A stretch of DNA of 64,000 bases from Agarophyton chilense (lineage: Eukaryota > Rhodophyta > Florideophyceae > Gracilariales > Gracilariaceae): positions 2,170,001 through 2,234,000 of the forward strand of contig JARGXX010000001.1 of NCBI GenBank assembly GCA_030374765.1. Reading direction: 5' to 3'. Below, one piece after another: positions 10,272-21,201 of the stretch. The position numbers and the translations under genes are program-made. The stretch's first letter is position 1; each line of letters opens with the position of its first letter. The notes under the pieces are model-generated. The model ran no database searches. It was not told the origin of the DNA and saw only the letters and a list, made by a program, of their open reading frames with translations.

Positions 10272-11471
10272 TTTTCTCCAACCGCTCTTCACACCTCTGC
10301 ACCGCACTCGCACGCGATGCACTCTCACACCCCTGCGCACGCAATAACGCTTATGATATTTGTTTCCGGTAACGTTGCCGCCCGCGTTCCTCTTTAACGC
10401 AATCACGAACGCCGTTTTCGCCCCCTCCGCTGATGGAATGGGTTTCTGAATTCGTGCGCTATTTTTCTTCAACTGCCCGCCAAAGGAGACTGCCTCTTAA
10501 CAGGTACAGTTACAGTCTCGTGTATACGTCCATAACGTGGCTCTTTGGCCTTCACCACAATGTGTCCGAGTACGCTGTTGCCAAAGCGAGCGCCAAAGCC
10601 CAGCTACTATTCTTCCGTCAGGCGGCCCGACTGCATAGAGTCACAGTATCAGCCACATTGGCCAGCCCTGAAAACAGAACCAACACAGATGTTCGCTATC
10701 GATCACAGCGAATAGGAAACTCTCTAGCTAGCACCTCTAGCTAGAGGTGAGATACATATTTTTGTGTCAGTTTGTTCTACCACATGTTTACCCTCACCAA
10801 TTTTTCTAATGCTGTTCAATGATCGACATCATTACCAGCAGCAATCCAACCCCACAATTTACAGCCAAAAGTAATTGTGGAAAAGTTTCCCGAAAACCAT
10901 ACCTTATTCTCCTCTTTTTCTCAGCAGCGCGTACATACGTAGACGTAGATCCCACCAGGCCCTCTCTGCAACGTTTGGAACATAAAAATACCTAGTACAA
11001 GCCTGCAAACAGAATAGAGAACGATTTCTTTTCTGAGTGGTATGCTCTTTCATTTTAAAGCAAGTGTCGATCTTCGTTACATCCTTCGTACCCTTCGGTA
11101 CCAATTCCCGCGGACACTAGCTCTGGTCCAAAATGCGCTGCTTAAACGCATTTGCAACAGACAAACCGTGACGATCGCATCGGCAATCCGTCGCTGTCGC
11201 CGCGATACAAAACAATGGCCATCCGGATGGCCCTCTAGCGAACTCCAACTTCACCTGAGCAGAGCGTACGTAACATCTACATCCGATTTCTGACCTAAAG
11301 ACATCCCACGCCCTCCGAAAACCGATTATATTATCATCCTTTGTAGATGGAAGAATGATCCCGTTTCACAACCATTCAACAAGTCTTTGATAAGTTTCAA
11401 CCTGTTATCCAGGGGAAGATCTAATTCTAATAATGTCCAAAGCGAAAGGGATAATATCTAACTCATGTCGA
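10272..11471. other. Intergenic space between the tandem K+ channel genes
   Basis: No gene recognised. It holds the upstream region of copy 1 and the 3' flank of copy 2. A perfect 18-bp palindrome, CACCTCTAGCTAGAGGTG, lies at 10732-10749, preceded by TCTCTAGCTAG. Small open frames here look random. Confidence 0.6.
10732..10749. promoter_or_regulatory. 18-bp perfect palindrome
   Basis: CACCTCTAG immediately followed by CTAGAGGTG, with no spacer, about 460 bp upstream of the copy 1 channel start. It could be a dimeric factor site; function is unproven. Confidence 0.3.
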
Positions 11472-12509
11472 TTACAAGTCCGGTTGGCACTCTTCAGCTG
11501 AAATATATCCGTCTTTGTTTGCATCCAGTTCGTCAAACATGGCAAGCAACTTATTCATCTCTTGGTCTTCCACCCTCCCAGTTCGCGTAAGCATCTCAAC
11601 AAGGAACTCTGCCTTGCTCACGCGCCTATCCTGATCTCGATCTATGTATAAAAGGCTTCTAGTATCAAGAGTAGCCCCGAGTAGTCTTCGAGTAGCGGCC
11701 CTTTGCTTCATCTTTGCAAACGCGTGCGCAATGTCTCCGACTAATTTGGCCATGCAAACGGTCGAGAAGCAAAGCCAAACCGTCATGATCAGCTTTGTTG
11801 CCTTTCGCCTGGGTTCGAAATCGCCAAACCCAACTGTAGAAGTTGAAATTATTGTCACATAGACGGCGTCCAACAGAGTTAAGTCTTCAAGTCGCATGAA
11901 AACGGCAACACCGACAACAATGATAACTAACACCCATACAAACGACAATATTAGCTCATCCTTCTCCATTGCCCCCAACAGACTTGGAGACTCTACCCAA
12001 TTGTCAGATTCATCCTCGCCAAGTGCGTGGAGCAGCGATTCTTCTTGTCGGTCAACTAGTGTACCAACTACGTAAGAGAGTAGCAATGAGACGATTGCAA
12101 TGGAAACCAGCGAATAATACACGACAAATAACTTCGCCGCCCCCTTTTTCGGAGTGATGTCACCATATCCGACGGTAGTGGTGGTCACTACACAAAAGTA
12201 CGCTGAATCGTAGAGTGTCCACCCCTCAATCCAATGTAACACGAAAATACCACTTGTCAGATGAAACAGTATCGCAAGTATAGAAAACACCAGCATTTGC
12301 CCATTGAGATGTTCGTCCTTTTGAATGTCTCGTAAGACATCCTCAACATCCTCTTTCTGCTCGCCTTCTTCTAGACGCCGCCAAGTACGAAGAAGTGCTC
12401 TATATCTTCCTGACTCAGACTTTATCGAAAGCCATACTGAACGAGAAGCATTTTGCAAGAACTGCCCGACGGATAGCGCCAACAATGGTGTGTTTTCTGA
12501 AGCGTTCAT
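11472..12509 (-). CDS. Two-pore K+ channel with EF hands (TPK type), copy 2
   Basis: A 345-aa paralogue of the gene at 9249-10271, same strand and same architecture: pore filters VGYGD (113-117) and VGFGD (226-230), four membrane helices, EF loops at 290-301 and 329-340. The second loop (DANKDGYISAEE) is a canonical Ca2+ binder. The linker between the two halves has the shared motif GTLVDRQEESLLHALG. Protein similarity is high over the whole length, but DNA and GC content have diverged, so the duplication is not recent. It probably sits in vacuolar or another endomembrane and conducts K+ under Ca2+ control. Confidence 0.93.
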   Translation of the reverse strand: MNASENTPLLALSVGQFLQNASRSVWLSIKSESGRYRALLRTWRRLEEGEQKEDVEDVLRDIQKDEHLNGQMLVFSILAILFHLTSGIFVLHWIEGWTLYDSAYFCVVTTTTVGYGDITPKKGAAKLFVVYYSLVSIAIVSLLLSYVVGTLVDRQEESLLHALGEDESDNWVESPSLLGAMEKDELILSFVWVLVIIVVGVAVFMRLEDLTLLDAVYVTIISTSTVGFGDFEPRRKATKLIMTVWLCFSTVCMAKLVGDIAHAFAKMKQRAATRRLLGATLDTRSLLYIDRDQDRRVSKAEFLVEMLTRTGRVEDQEMNKLLAMFDELDANKDGYISAEECQPDL

Positions 12510-14056
12510 CGGTTAACCACTAATCAAACAGACCTTGCTATCAAAAGTAGAACCCCGCTTCGAATGCCTTTCCCATGATAGATATCGAGATCCCGGCGGA
12601 GTACGAATGCTTGCAACACGTGCGGATGTATTTTGTTTTCTTGCTAGCGCTGATGCAAGTCGTCGATCAGGTACATACAGAAGCAAAAACACCATCTCAA
12701 CTTTCTTGTTCATTGCGCGACCGCAAGGTCTCGAAACATTAACAGCTTCTTTTGAAGCATCTTGTATATCGAAAGTACCGCCTTCGTTTCCGACCTGCTT
12801 TCATGTTGTTTCGATCCCTCGACGATCCGATTCAGGCATCTCTGTACAGATGGCGTAAACTGTGATGTTTCGACTGTTTTCGGAAAGGAGTCCGCTCCCC
12901 CCTCCCCCCGCTGGGCGATGGTAAGGGCCTCGCTTGTGAGGAGGATTCTCACACTAATTGCCCTCTCCGTTGATGGCCGCTTCTCTGACGTGTTCTGCAT
13001 TGCGCTATTTATGCTGTGCTCTGTTGCGATATGATTTCAATGGGCCTGGGGCCCATTGTCTCTAACCACCTCACAATCGAAAGTTTTTCGCATGCCAATC
13101 CGTTGAAGGTGTCTAGTGTTCTAGAGGTTGCTTCTGCTAGAAAGATTGCCAACTTTTAAACCTTAACGTCCAACATTCAATACGGTTTCTTTGAGCTTCT
13201 GGCAGTATATCGAAAGCGCTGTCATGACGATGCCAGCAGAAACGGATTGCCTGCAGTTCAGACAAAGAGATTTAGTAAGACTCATCGTGCGCCAAACTTC
13301 CGAGAAGTATACAGTTCGAATGTTTTGACTTGCAGATATTAAGGCGCAGATTTAGGCTGGCAAACATTTCAAAGTCGCTGCAGATGAGTCTGTCAATGCC
13401 GATATAGTAAAGCAGGTATAATGCTTGCACAGATGGCAACTAAATTGGTACAAAGGGTATCCATCATTTTTCCGGGTCAAGTCGTGGTACATCGGGAGAA
13501 AACGTTGTGATTGTTGGACAGCGAATACGTAGAGATTAACGACGCTCTTTTCCGTCGCAAACAAATGCTACCCGCTTCATTGAGCTCCTAGCAGCCAAAG
13601 ACACAGATGATAGGCTTGTTTTATATGTGATAAAGCAATGGTCGCCACGGTTCTTGGCTTCCTTCTAGAGAGAGAATTACATGGGAAGACAGGACTACTG
13701 TGGCTTTGGAACCAGGGCCTAGAGACCAAAAAGAAAAGAAGATCGTTTAGAGTACTTTCGAAGGTACTTCTGTCTGTGCGGCTATTTCAAACTTCGCGGT
13801 AGGGCATTCTCCGTGTCTACATCAGTCAGGTTCTCGGTTGATGGGAAAGGGAGTGAGAAGCGCCTTGTCGTAGTGTGCCCCTTACCCGATGATCTCTAGA
13901 GGTTGAATGAAGAGGTGCAGTGCAGAGGAAGGCGATAATCATCGGAAATGAAACGCGTCTGCGGTTGAAGGTACCTTAAGGACAATACTTTCCTTGTATT
14001 AAATTTAGTAGCCCGGTGAGTTTAGCGCGGCTATTGGTTTATAGTTCGTGGCTACG

Positions 14057-14091
<35 letters not shown>

Positions 14092-14825
14092 TAAGTACTC
14101 CCACAGTCTCGGAATAGGGGGCTGTAGACCATAATAAAGAAGGAGAAGAAGAAGATAGAATAATGAAGATCATTATGTAATCAGATGCCCTCTCAGAAAA
14201 CTATCAAGAAAGAAGTCTGCCGACCACTGGTGCCCGGGCGACGAGGATTATCGGTCGGAGAAATCATCAAGAGATGGCCTGAAAGCAATGCTGGTCTTCC
14301 TGGTGAGAGAACGTTACTTCCAAATGAGGCGTTCTGCACAAGGTAGGAATTAGACAAGTGCGTCCGTGAAATAGACTAAATTCCTCGACCGCCGCCAAGT
14401 TGACTCATGAAAACTTTTACTCACCGTGCCACAGAAGCCAGGAAACTTCTATACCTAGACTCAGCACAACCAGTATTTATTTAAATGTACAACTACTCAA
14501 CCGGTACTATATGTTAAAATACAAGACCAGTGATTAGTTTAATTAGTTTGCTGAGAGCTAAGAGTTGCTTGCTGGCTCTGCAAAAACGGAGCTGTCATCC
14601 ATCCCATGCCCTCCACCTTCACGTGATAGTTTCCGGGAGAGAAAGGTTGTCCGCGACAAGGATTCATCTTGGAGAGACAGAGTTGCATTCGGTGCTGGGC
14701 ACGTAGGATATTTTTCGATGTTGCAACAGTTCACCATGTCTTCATGGCATTCTGATCCCGAGGGCAGGATCAGCCACATTGTAGCAAAGTTATCCATAGC
14801 GCCCCATGCAGCCGCGCTCTAGAAG
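12510..14825. other. Long intergenic region, no gene recognised
   Basis: About 2.3 kb upstream of the channel copy 2 and downstream of the RING-LON gene. Only short, featureless frames occur. The one clear structure is a GA dinucleotide run at 14059-14087, followed by AAGAAGGAGAAGAAGAAG. A noncoding RNA cannot be excluded. Confidence 0.55.
14059..14087. repeat. GA microsatellite
   Basis: About 14 uninterrupted GA units in the intergenic space. Confidence 0.9.
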
Positions 14826-16115
14826 CTATTGAATTGAGCATTCACGGCTCTCTAGCCCTGATGGTCCTAATAAGGATTCCCTAAAGCGCAGCACAATCTT
14901 CTCCATTTCTAGCAATCTCGTTTTCGAATTGTTCAGCTCGAGAAAATGTTGACGTTCACTCAAATCAGAAACCAACATGCCCGCTAGCCACATTCCCAAA
15001 GCTCCAGCGCCCTGAACTTCTGTCGGAACTTGACCCGCTCGTTGTAACGCATGTCGTATGGGGGGTAACCGGCCACCACGTTCCAAAAGTCCACCCAAAA
15101 TCTCTCGAACTCGACTTTCTACTTTTCGAACATCGTCATTGTCTGTATCTTCGGTGTCCTCGTAGACTTCCGTTCGTCCAACGAAGTACCCATCCACTTC
15201 GATGCGACCCTTCAATTTGAATCGTTCTCTCGCTACTGTTTGTATTAGAGAACGTCCATCTGGAAATCTCTCCACTTTGGTAACCTCCAAAACACACCCA
15301 ACATCACAAAGCTCTGAACTGCCCTCTGATCCCCGTTTCAATGCCACCAACCCGAACTTTCGACTGCCTTGCATAATGCGTCGTAACATCAGTTGGTATC
15401 GCGCTTCGAAAATATGCATGGGAAAACGCTGCATAGGAAAGACGACTGCGTTTAAGGGGAACAATGGAAACCGGTTCAAGGTGTTTTCTGACCGTATATC
15501 AGCTTCAGATTCCTTTCGTCTAATTTCGTAGTCCTCCGGAAAGCAATGTATGATTGCTGTACGAAGCACATTTGTTATCGGCATAACAGATGGGTCTTCC
15601 AAATGCAGTATTGTTCGACACATTGGACAAGAGTCCGAGACATCAACAGCCCGGGACAAACAACTCCTACAAAAAGTGTGACCACATGCCGTAGTGACCG
15701 GTTCAAATAGAAGCTTAGAGCATATAATGCAATCAAGATGCTCCGCTAGATTGATAAGAAAGTCGTCTCTGTCAATTCGAAATCGTTTGGAGGCTCTGCT
15801 ACTAGAACCTTCATCAGATTCTTTTGGAGAACCACCTGGTGCTTTGCTGTCGACCAGTATACTTGAGTTGTTTTCATGTGGTCTGTTGCGACGTTCACTA
15901 GACTTGATTATGCTGATAATGGTACGAAAATCATCTGCTAGCTGCTCATCATCTCCAGATTCGTCTATTGCCTTTTCAACTAGTGCGAGCGCCTCTGCTG
16001 ATCGTCCAAGAGTGAGTAGAGCGTTGCTTCTCTGCTTGACACACTCAAAGCCGACACACACTCCAATACAAACGCATTCGGTTGTACTTCCTTTCGACTT
16101 TGCTTTAGGAGGCAT
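14826..16115 (-). CDS. RING finger and LON-N domain protein (LONRF-like)
   Basis: A 429-aa protein. Residues 28-55 (RSNALLTLGRSAEALALVEKAI) are half a TPR unit. The C3HC4 RING at 129-167 has CIIC, CGHTFC, SCL and CPMC. The LON N-terminal substrate-binding domain runs from about 216 (FPLFPLNAVVFP) to about 415, with HIFEARYQLMLRRIM typical of the family. The order RING then LON matches LONRF1-3, which are ubiquitin ligases for damaged proteins, but those carry more TPR units. The N-terminal 26 residues read unlike the rest and a CAG lies just before AGAAGC, so an upstream exon may be missed. No ATP-dependent Lon protease part is present. Confidence 0.88.
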   Translation of the reverse strand: MPPKAKSKGSTTECVCIGVCVGFECVKQRSNALLTLGRSAEALALVEKAIDESGDDEQLADDFRTIISIIKSSERRNRPHENNSSILVDSKAPGGSPKESDEGSSSRASKRFRIDRDDFLINLAEHLDCIICSKLLFEPVTTACGHTFCRSCLSRAVDVSDSCPMCRTILHLEDPSVMPITNVLRTAIIHCFPEDYEIRRKESEADIRSENTLNRFPLFPLNAVVFPMQRFPMHIFEARYQLMLRRIMQGSRKFGLVALKRGSEGSSELCDVGCVLEVTKVERFPDGRSLIQTVARERFKLKGRIEVDGYFVGRTEVYEDTEDTDNDDVRKVESRVREILGGLLERGGRLPPIRHALQRAGQVPTEVQGAGALGMWLAGMLVSDLSERQHFLELNNSKTRLLEMEKIVLRFRESLLGPSGLESRECSIQ

Positions 16116-16967
16116 AACTGTGGTCGTTCAATGTGTGTCGGGTGACGACGCTAGTGTTTCGTGGGAGAGCGGATCACAGCGGCGTAACCCACAAGTCTCC
16201 TCTCACAGATATAACTCGTCGATTAAGTCAAATAAAGCGGCGAAAAAACTGTACACGCTGATATACTGCAATATGACAGGGTTGGCATCAGTGCGCTTTC
16301 TTTTCGGAAGTTGCAGGCCATAGGTCAAATGAGCAACGGACGCGGGGCGTCCTTGCAGGTTTCGACTACTCGGATGAAGCACTGCTTGCCAGCGGAAACA
16401 CGAGGACGCGCGACAAAAGGATAGGAAGGGTACACACAGTACCGGCGTACCCTCCGTATCTTCAGGACATCTTCCGATTTCAAATCTAGTTACTGGCGGA
16501 AAGAATTGCAGTGATGCGGTCCTGCCTTTTGCAAATGGTTGGCTGCTGAGGTTTTAATATCGTACACTTGGCACGCAACCGGTCACAGGGATATCATGAT
16601 ATGCTTCTCACGTGCGCCAACGCTCGCAACCACCGATGCCACGTCTAACTTGGTCGAGTAAGATTTCAGATGGCGATCTGGTCACTTGGTCTACGACTGA
16701 CGTGGCATCCTCGTATGGATGCCGGAAGCAATTCCCATGTGAAACGAAGTGTATTGCATAGCGCTCTGTTTCCGCAACACCCAGGTTGCCTTTAGTGCTA
16801 AGGATAAGGTGTTGACGAAACCTAGCTCGGAGGCAAAGGCGGAAGCAATGAAAAAAAAAACTTAAAGCGACATCCCTGACAATTTGTTGTGGAATATGGA
16901 AGACGCAATCATTACCGGACTTCTGAAGCTACAAAGAAACCGTCAACGCTGGCAATCTCAAGTTATT
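16116..16967. other. Intergenic region between RING-LON and importin genes
   Basis: No gene recognised in 850 bp. It is the 5' flank of the RING-LON gene and the 3' flank of the importin. There is an A-rich tract at about 16850-16862. Confidence 0.55.
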
Positions 16968-19946
16968 TCATTGGTTCATGTACGACATAATTGCCTGCTT
17001 TGCTCGCTCCTCCATACTATTTTGAACAATAGGGCCGAACACATCTTTGTACTTTCCTACAAATTCATTCACTTTCGCCGCCAATACTTTCTTTGGTTCT
17101 TTTCCAGCTACAAGCGGTGAAAGGCTTGGCTTTGTAGAAATACCCCATTTAAGTTCGTAGTGAGCCGCAGTGTAGACTTCGGCCACGCCGAGCGGCCCCA
17201 CGTCATCATCATCGTCGTTTTCGCTACTTTCCTGGTCCAAGACAACCCCTTCAGTTAGAGCAATATTTGCTTCAACAATACGAGGCCAGATTTCTAAGTA
17301 AGGTGTCCGAGTGCAAAGATCAGATCCACATGCGACTTCAGTCAGTGCAACAGCGCACAATCTTCTGTGATGCGGATTCCATAGCTTTGGCACTTCGGGA
17401 ATCCAAATCTGCTGTAAGAATTGCTGCAAGACATTTGAATCCACACCATCAAAAGCTTGTTTCATAGCTTCTACACCGAATCGCAGAACAAATGTTGATA
17501 TGCAACATATCAAGTTTTTCATAAGTTTCGCAGTCTTCGCCGCGTGCAGTCTGAACATCAACAGTTTGAATATTTTCACAATGTATGGCGTCAAAACAGA
17601 TAAATCGTACACCTCGAAAAGTGTTGTGATCAGTTCCAACGCATGATGGTCTGTAGCTTTGGATGCCAACAACTTCTGAGCAATGCCCAGAATTTGTTCC
17701 AACTGCTTTGATTCGATTACTCGGCTGTGGGCCGCCTTGATGTATGATTCAATAAACTGCGTCATTCCCGGAATATAAGACCGTCTCTCCCACATCTGAG
17801 GCGCTAGTAATGGAGGCAGCAGGTTGTCGTATGAATCTGGAAGTTTTCCATCATGTGCTAACATCAGTTGACTTAGTATTTGGAATACATATGGCCCAAA
17901 CTCGGTTACGTCTCCTACTAAGATACTGCAAAGTGGTTCCATTAATTCTTTTTCAAAGCCTTCCACGGATGATGCGTTTCCATTAAACCGAATCAAAGCC
18001 GCCATGGACTCGAATAGATAGTGATTGAAATGCGGGTTCTTTGGATTTGCTGTAACATCTTTCAGAATACTAACTAAAACCGGTAGTAGATCCGCAATAA
18101 ACGGAGCCATTAGGTCCTTCCCAACAGAACAAAATCGCAGAACTAAGCGCATAAGATACTCATTTCCTTGTTCGGCATCATTCACAGCCATTATAGCGGT
18201 CGGTAAAAAGGTTGGAAGCATCGATTTGACCTGCTCCTTTCCGATCCGAGGCACTTTTCTTATGAGCGTATGATTTGCTCCGCCGTTTGCGGATTCTTGT
18301 CCATCAGTTTTCTTCATAGATAAGATTCGCTCGATGCAAGAAGCTGCATAAATTTGCACTATCGGCTCTTCTGCGCAAAGAAGCTTTCCGCAAATACCAG
18401 CAACTTTCATACATCCATCTACCGAAATTTGGTTTCGGAATGACATGGCATATTTGATAAGGTCTGCAGTGAATACGGGAGTTTCTAATTCTTCCGGGTT
18501 CCTCACGTTCTCCAAAAGTTGGGGTAGCACAAAGCTTTCAAAGAACTGCATTACGTCAATAAGCGAAGACGTCTCTGTAGCGCCTTCTGTCGCGGTCCCA
18601 CTTTTCCATCCTAGAGCGGTGACGATGTACAGGGCTGCGTCGTGATTATACCAGTCATTGTCGCTCGCCAACATTTCCTTCACATAGCCCGATAATATTG
18701 TGGTGACCGCAGCCTGGTAATAAAAGCATAAGCCTTTAACAAGTTCCATAGCACTGCGTCTTCTGGTTCCTACATCGGATCCTTCCATATCTCTTCGTAG
18801 ATACTCAGTCGGGTTGTCTTCGAAGAGATCCATGTCGTCGGCTCTCAACATCATGTTAGGAATTATAATGCTCTTGCAAACTTCGGACAGAGCCTGTTCG
18901 TTTTCATAGTGATGGTGGTCTGGACCTCTAGCAATAACCGTCAAGAATTTGATGCCATTAACAGCCACTTTGTCGTACCTTACGCTGTTTCCACGACGAA
19001 CAAGTAGAGACCAAACGTCTTCAAGGAACCTCTTTAAGTACGGTCGAAAGTCTTCGTCAAATTTCTCAGCATACAAGTTAACGACCTCAAGAGTACTTGC
19101 TTGCAGTTGGCAAATTGGACTGTACTCATCATGTCCAATTGCGTCCACAACCTCGTTGTCGAAGACGAGAAGTTGGCGCAAGTCAGTCATTAAGTCTTTC
19201 ATGTTATCTTCAAAGTACTCGGGAAAGTCTTGCCATGACAAACAGTAGAACATCCTGCATAACAACGCCGCATTTTCGAGAACACCTTGGACCACGCTGG
19301 GCTTCATCATGTCAATCTCATCGTAGATTATGGTGACAAACATAGAAAATAACGCTTTGACTTTGTCTTGCACGTGTGTAAGAGAGAATTTAATCTCTGT
19401 GAACAACTTATTGCTGCGTTCACGCTCGGTATAACGATCGAAAATTGCTACCAGCGTCTCTATGGAACCTTGCAGTTTATGCCAGTCGACCAAAGGTATG
19501 ATCTCCTTCCCAGACTTTTTTCCTGCCACGGGGCCAATAATTTCTGATAGCACGTTCGCAAGTTCCGGCACAAGATTTGGCCAGTGCTCCGGATACTCAT
19601 TTTCGGCAACTATCGAAACAGTCTCACTCAATTGCCTTCGAATCATAGGTTGTGACGCAAGAAGAATTCCTAGTAAAGATCCCTTTATGGCATCCCGCTC
19701 AGCAGCATGTGCTCTATCCCATTCTGCATTGGAATACATCTTGGCAACATGATTTTTGATGTAGACAGCACTCGCTTGTTGCACATACACAGGAATTGAA
19801 TCATTGGACAAAAGCTGCAAAAGGCCAGTTAGCAGCGCTGGGTGTGACGATTTCTCCTGAAGAAATGATTCTGCTGCTTGCCGCTCAGATTGATTTGCAG
19901 AAAAAGTCTTTGAGATGGCTTGCGCTAGCGTTTCTAGGTCAGACAT
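16968..19946 (-). CDS. Importin-7/8-type karyopherin beta
   Basis: A 992-aa protein from MSDLETLAQ; the frame extends 25 codons upstream, but this Met aligns with the family start. Residues about 22-100 form the importin-beta N-terminal domain (SERQAAESFLQEKS, YVQQASAVYIKNHVAKMY), the RanGTP-binding face. HEAT-repeat helices follow to the end. Length, the CSE1-like middle part and an acidic stretch near the C terminus (ENDDDDDV) match importin-7/importin-8 and yeast Nmd5/Sxm1. These carry ribosomal proteins, histones and signalling factors into the nucleus. The gene is intronless. Confidence 0.92.
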   Translation of the reverse strand: MSDLETLAQAISKTFSANQSERQAAESFLQEKSSHPALLTGLLQLLSNDSIPVYVQQASAVYIKNHVAKMYSNAEWDRAHAAERDAIKGSLLGILLASQPMIRRQLSETVSIVAENEYPEHWPNLVPELANVLSEIIGPVAGKKSGKEIIPLVDWHKLQGSIETLVAIFDRYTERERSNKLFTEIKFSLTHVQDKVKALFSMFVTIIYDEIDMMKPSVVQGVLENAALLCRMFYCLSWQDFPEYFEDNMKDLMTDLRQLLVFDNEVVDAIGHDEYSPICQLQASTLEVVNLYAEKFDEDFRPYLKRFLEDVWSLLVRRGNSVRYDKVAVNGIKFLTVIARGPDHHHYENEQALSEVCKSIIIPNMMLRADDMDLFEDNPTEYLRRDMEGSDVGTRRRSAMELVKGLCFYYQAAVTTILSGYVKEMLASDNDWYNHDAALYIVTALGWKSGTATEGATETSSLIDVMQFFESFVLPQLLENVRNPEELETPVFTADLIKYAMSFRNQISVDGCMKVAGICGKLLCAEEPIVQIYAASCIERILSMKKTDGQESANGGANHTLIRKVPRIGKEQVKSMLPTFLPTAIMAVNDAEQGNEYLMRLVLRFCSVGKDLMAPFIADLLPVLVSILKDVTANPKNPHFNHYLFESMAALIRFNGNASSVEGFEKELMEPLCSILVGDVTEFGPYVFQILSQLMLAHDGKLPDSYDNLLPPLLAPQMWERRSYIPGMTQFIESYIKAAHSRVIESKQLEQILGIAQKLLASKATDHHALELITTLFEVYDLSVLTPYIVKIFKLLMFRLHAAKTAKLMKNLICCISTFVLRFGVEAMKQAFDGVDSNVLQQFLQQIWIPEVPKLWNPHHRRLCAVALTEVACGSDLCTRTPYLEIWPRIVEANIALTEGVVLDQESSENDDDDDVGPLGVAEVYTAAHYELKWGISTKPSLSPLVAGKEPKKVLAAKVNEFVGKYKDVFGPIVQNSMEERAKQAIMSYMNQ

Positions 19947-21201
19947 CTTCCCAAATGCCAGGAAGGATTGACGGATTGCGACGATGACGCCGTTCTCTTC
20001 TGTGGTCGCGTTTCGATGCACGCCACCAAGAATTCAGATTCAGTAATAGTGTGCCACAAACTCGAGTTGCAATCAATCAAACTTGCCGTGCAAGTTGCGC
20101 TTTATGTTTACCCAGAAAACCTGTTCTGAAGAAAGAAATGTCTAAGCTTTTTCCCAGACGGATGAGGTGGTCTGTGACGGCGATAGTTGAGCAGCAGTGG
20201 CAGCAATCCCTCGCTCCAGCATTTTAGACGCAGTTCACGGATCTGTACAAACGGATCAGCATCCGTTTTAAATTCAACAGCAACTACTGCATATATTGGA
20301 GCCTTCACGTGTATTTCAAGTACACGTAGCCCTCTTACCCTTCGTACATATTTTCAAAACGAGTTGTTACCATGTGGCAACTGTTCTTGGTCTACAGCAA
20401 AGGAACTATCTCGAAATACTGCTACTTCTCCACTCCCTCCCTTAGTGGGGAAGTAAGGCGAGGCCAGCACAGAGCCGTATGTGAGGTTTGCGTTGAAATC
20501 ATCTTCAAACCCAAGCTAAAAGTTTAATGTGCTTGAATCTCTACCGCCAACAAGAAAACAGAATTTGGGCCGTAGAATGTAGAAACAACGTTATTCGTTG
20601 TTATCTGTTGTAGCAGCAAAGATAGAGGTAATTTGGGTAAGGAGGCTGCCCCTTGGGCAATTCTTGAGAACAGCGGGATCAAGACCATCACTTGACGATG
20701 GCAATCGTCAAGCTCAGGGGCCAAGATTCTTGAATACCTCCAGTGCTGTAGTGGTGGGTTACAGAAGTAGGAATCGGGAGTGAAAGCTCAGAGATTGTTT
20801 TGTTCTTGGCATTCATGTTGCTCGCGCTGCTGGCCACGCAGCGATGGCGCAGACACCGCTCCATTCTTTCTGCGAATGCAATGCATCTGGGAAAATAGTA
20901 CACATCCAAGCGCGGCAAGTGAAGGAACTCTCAAGGAAGTGTCCAGCACGTGATGTGCATTGCTTGTGAGCAAGATAGGTTACGAACAAGGCCCGATTTG
21001 ATATCTCTCAGACGAGTGTTACAACCAAATGCCCCTCAATTTTCATCACTCCTAGCTACCTACCTAGCTAGCGGCCTGGCAATAGGGCGATTACATTACG
21101 AATTTCGTTCAAATCCATCTACCTTCGTACTTTCGTACTACGATGGCAGATAGGTGGGTTTGGCTTATATTATCCAGACTGCGCGCGTTGCAAAGTTTTG
21201 C
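19947..21201. other. Intergenic region between importin and MSH6 genes
   Basis: About 1.25 kb with no recognised gene. It holds the importin 5' flank and the MSH6 3' flank. CTAGCTACCTACCTAGCTAG near 21050-21072 is a small repeat of the CTAGCTA word. Confidence 0.55.
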
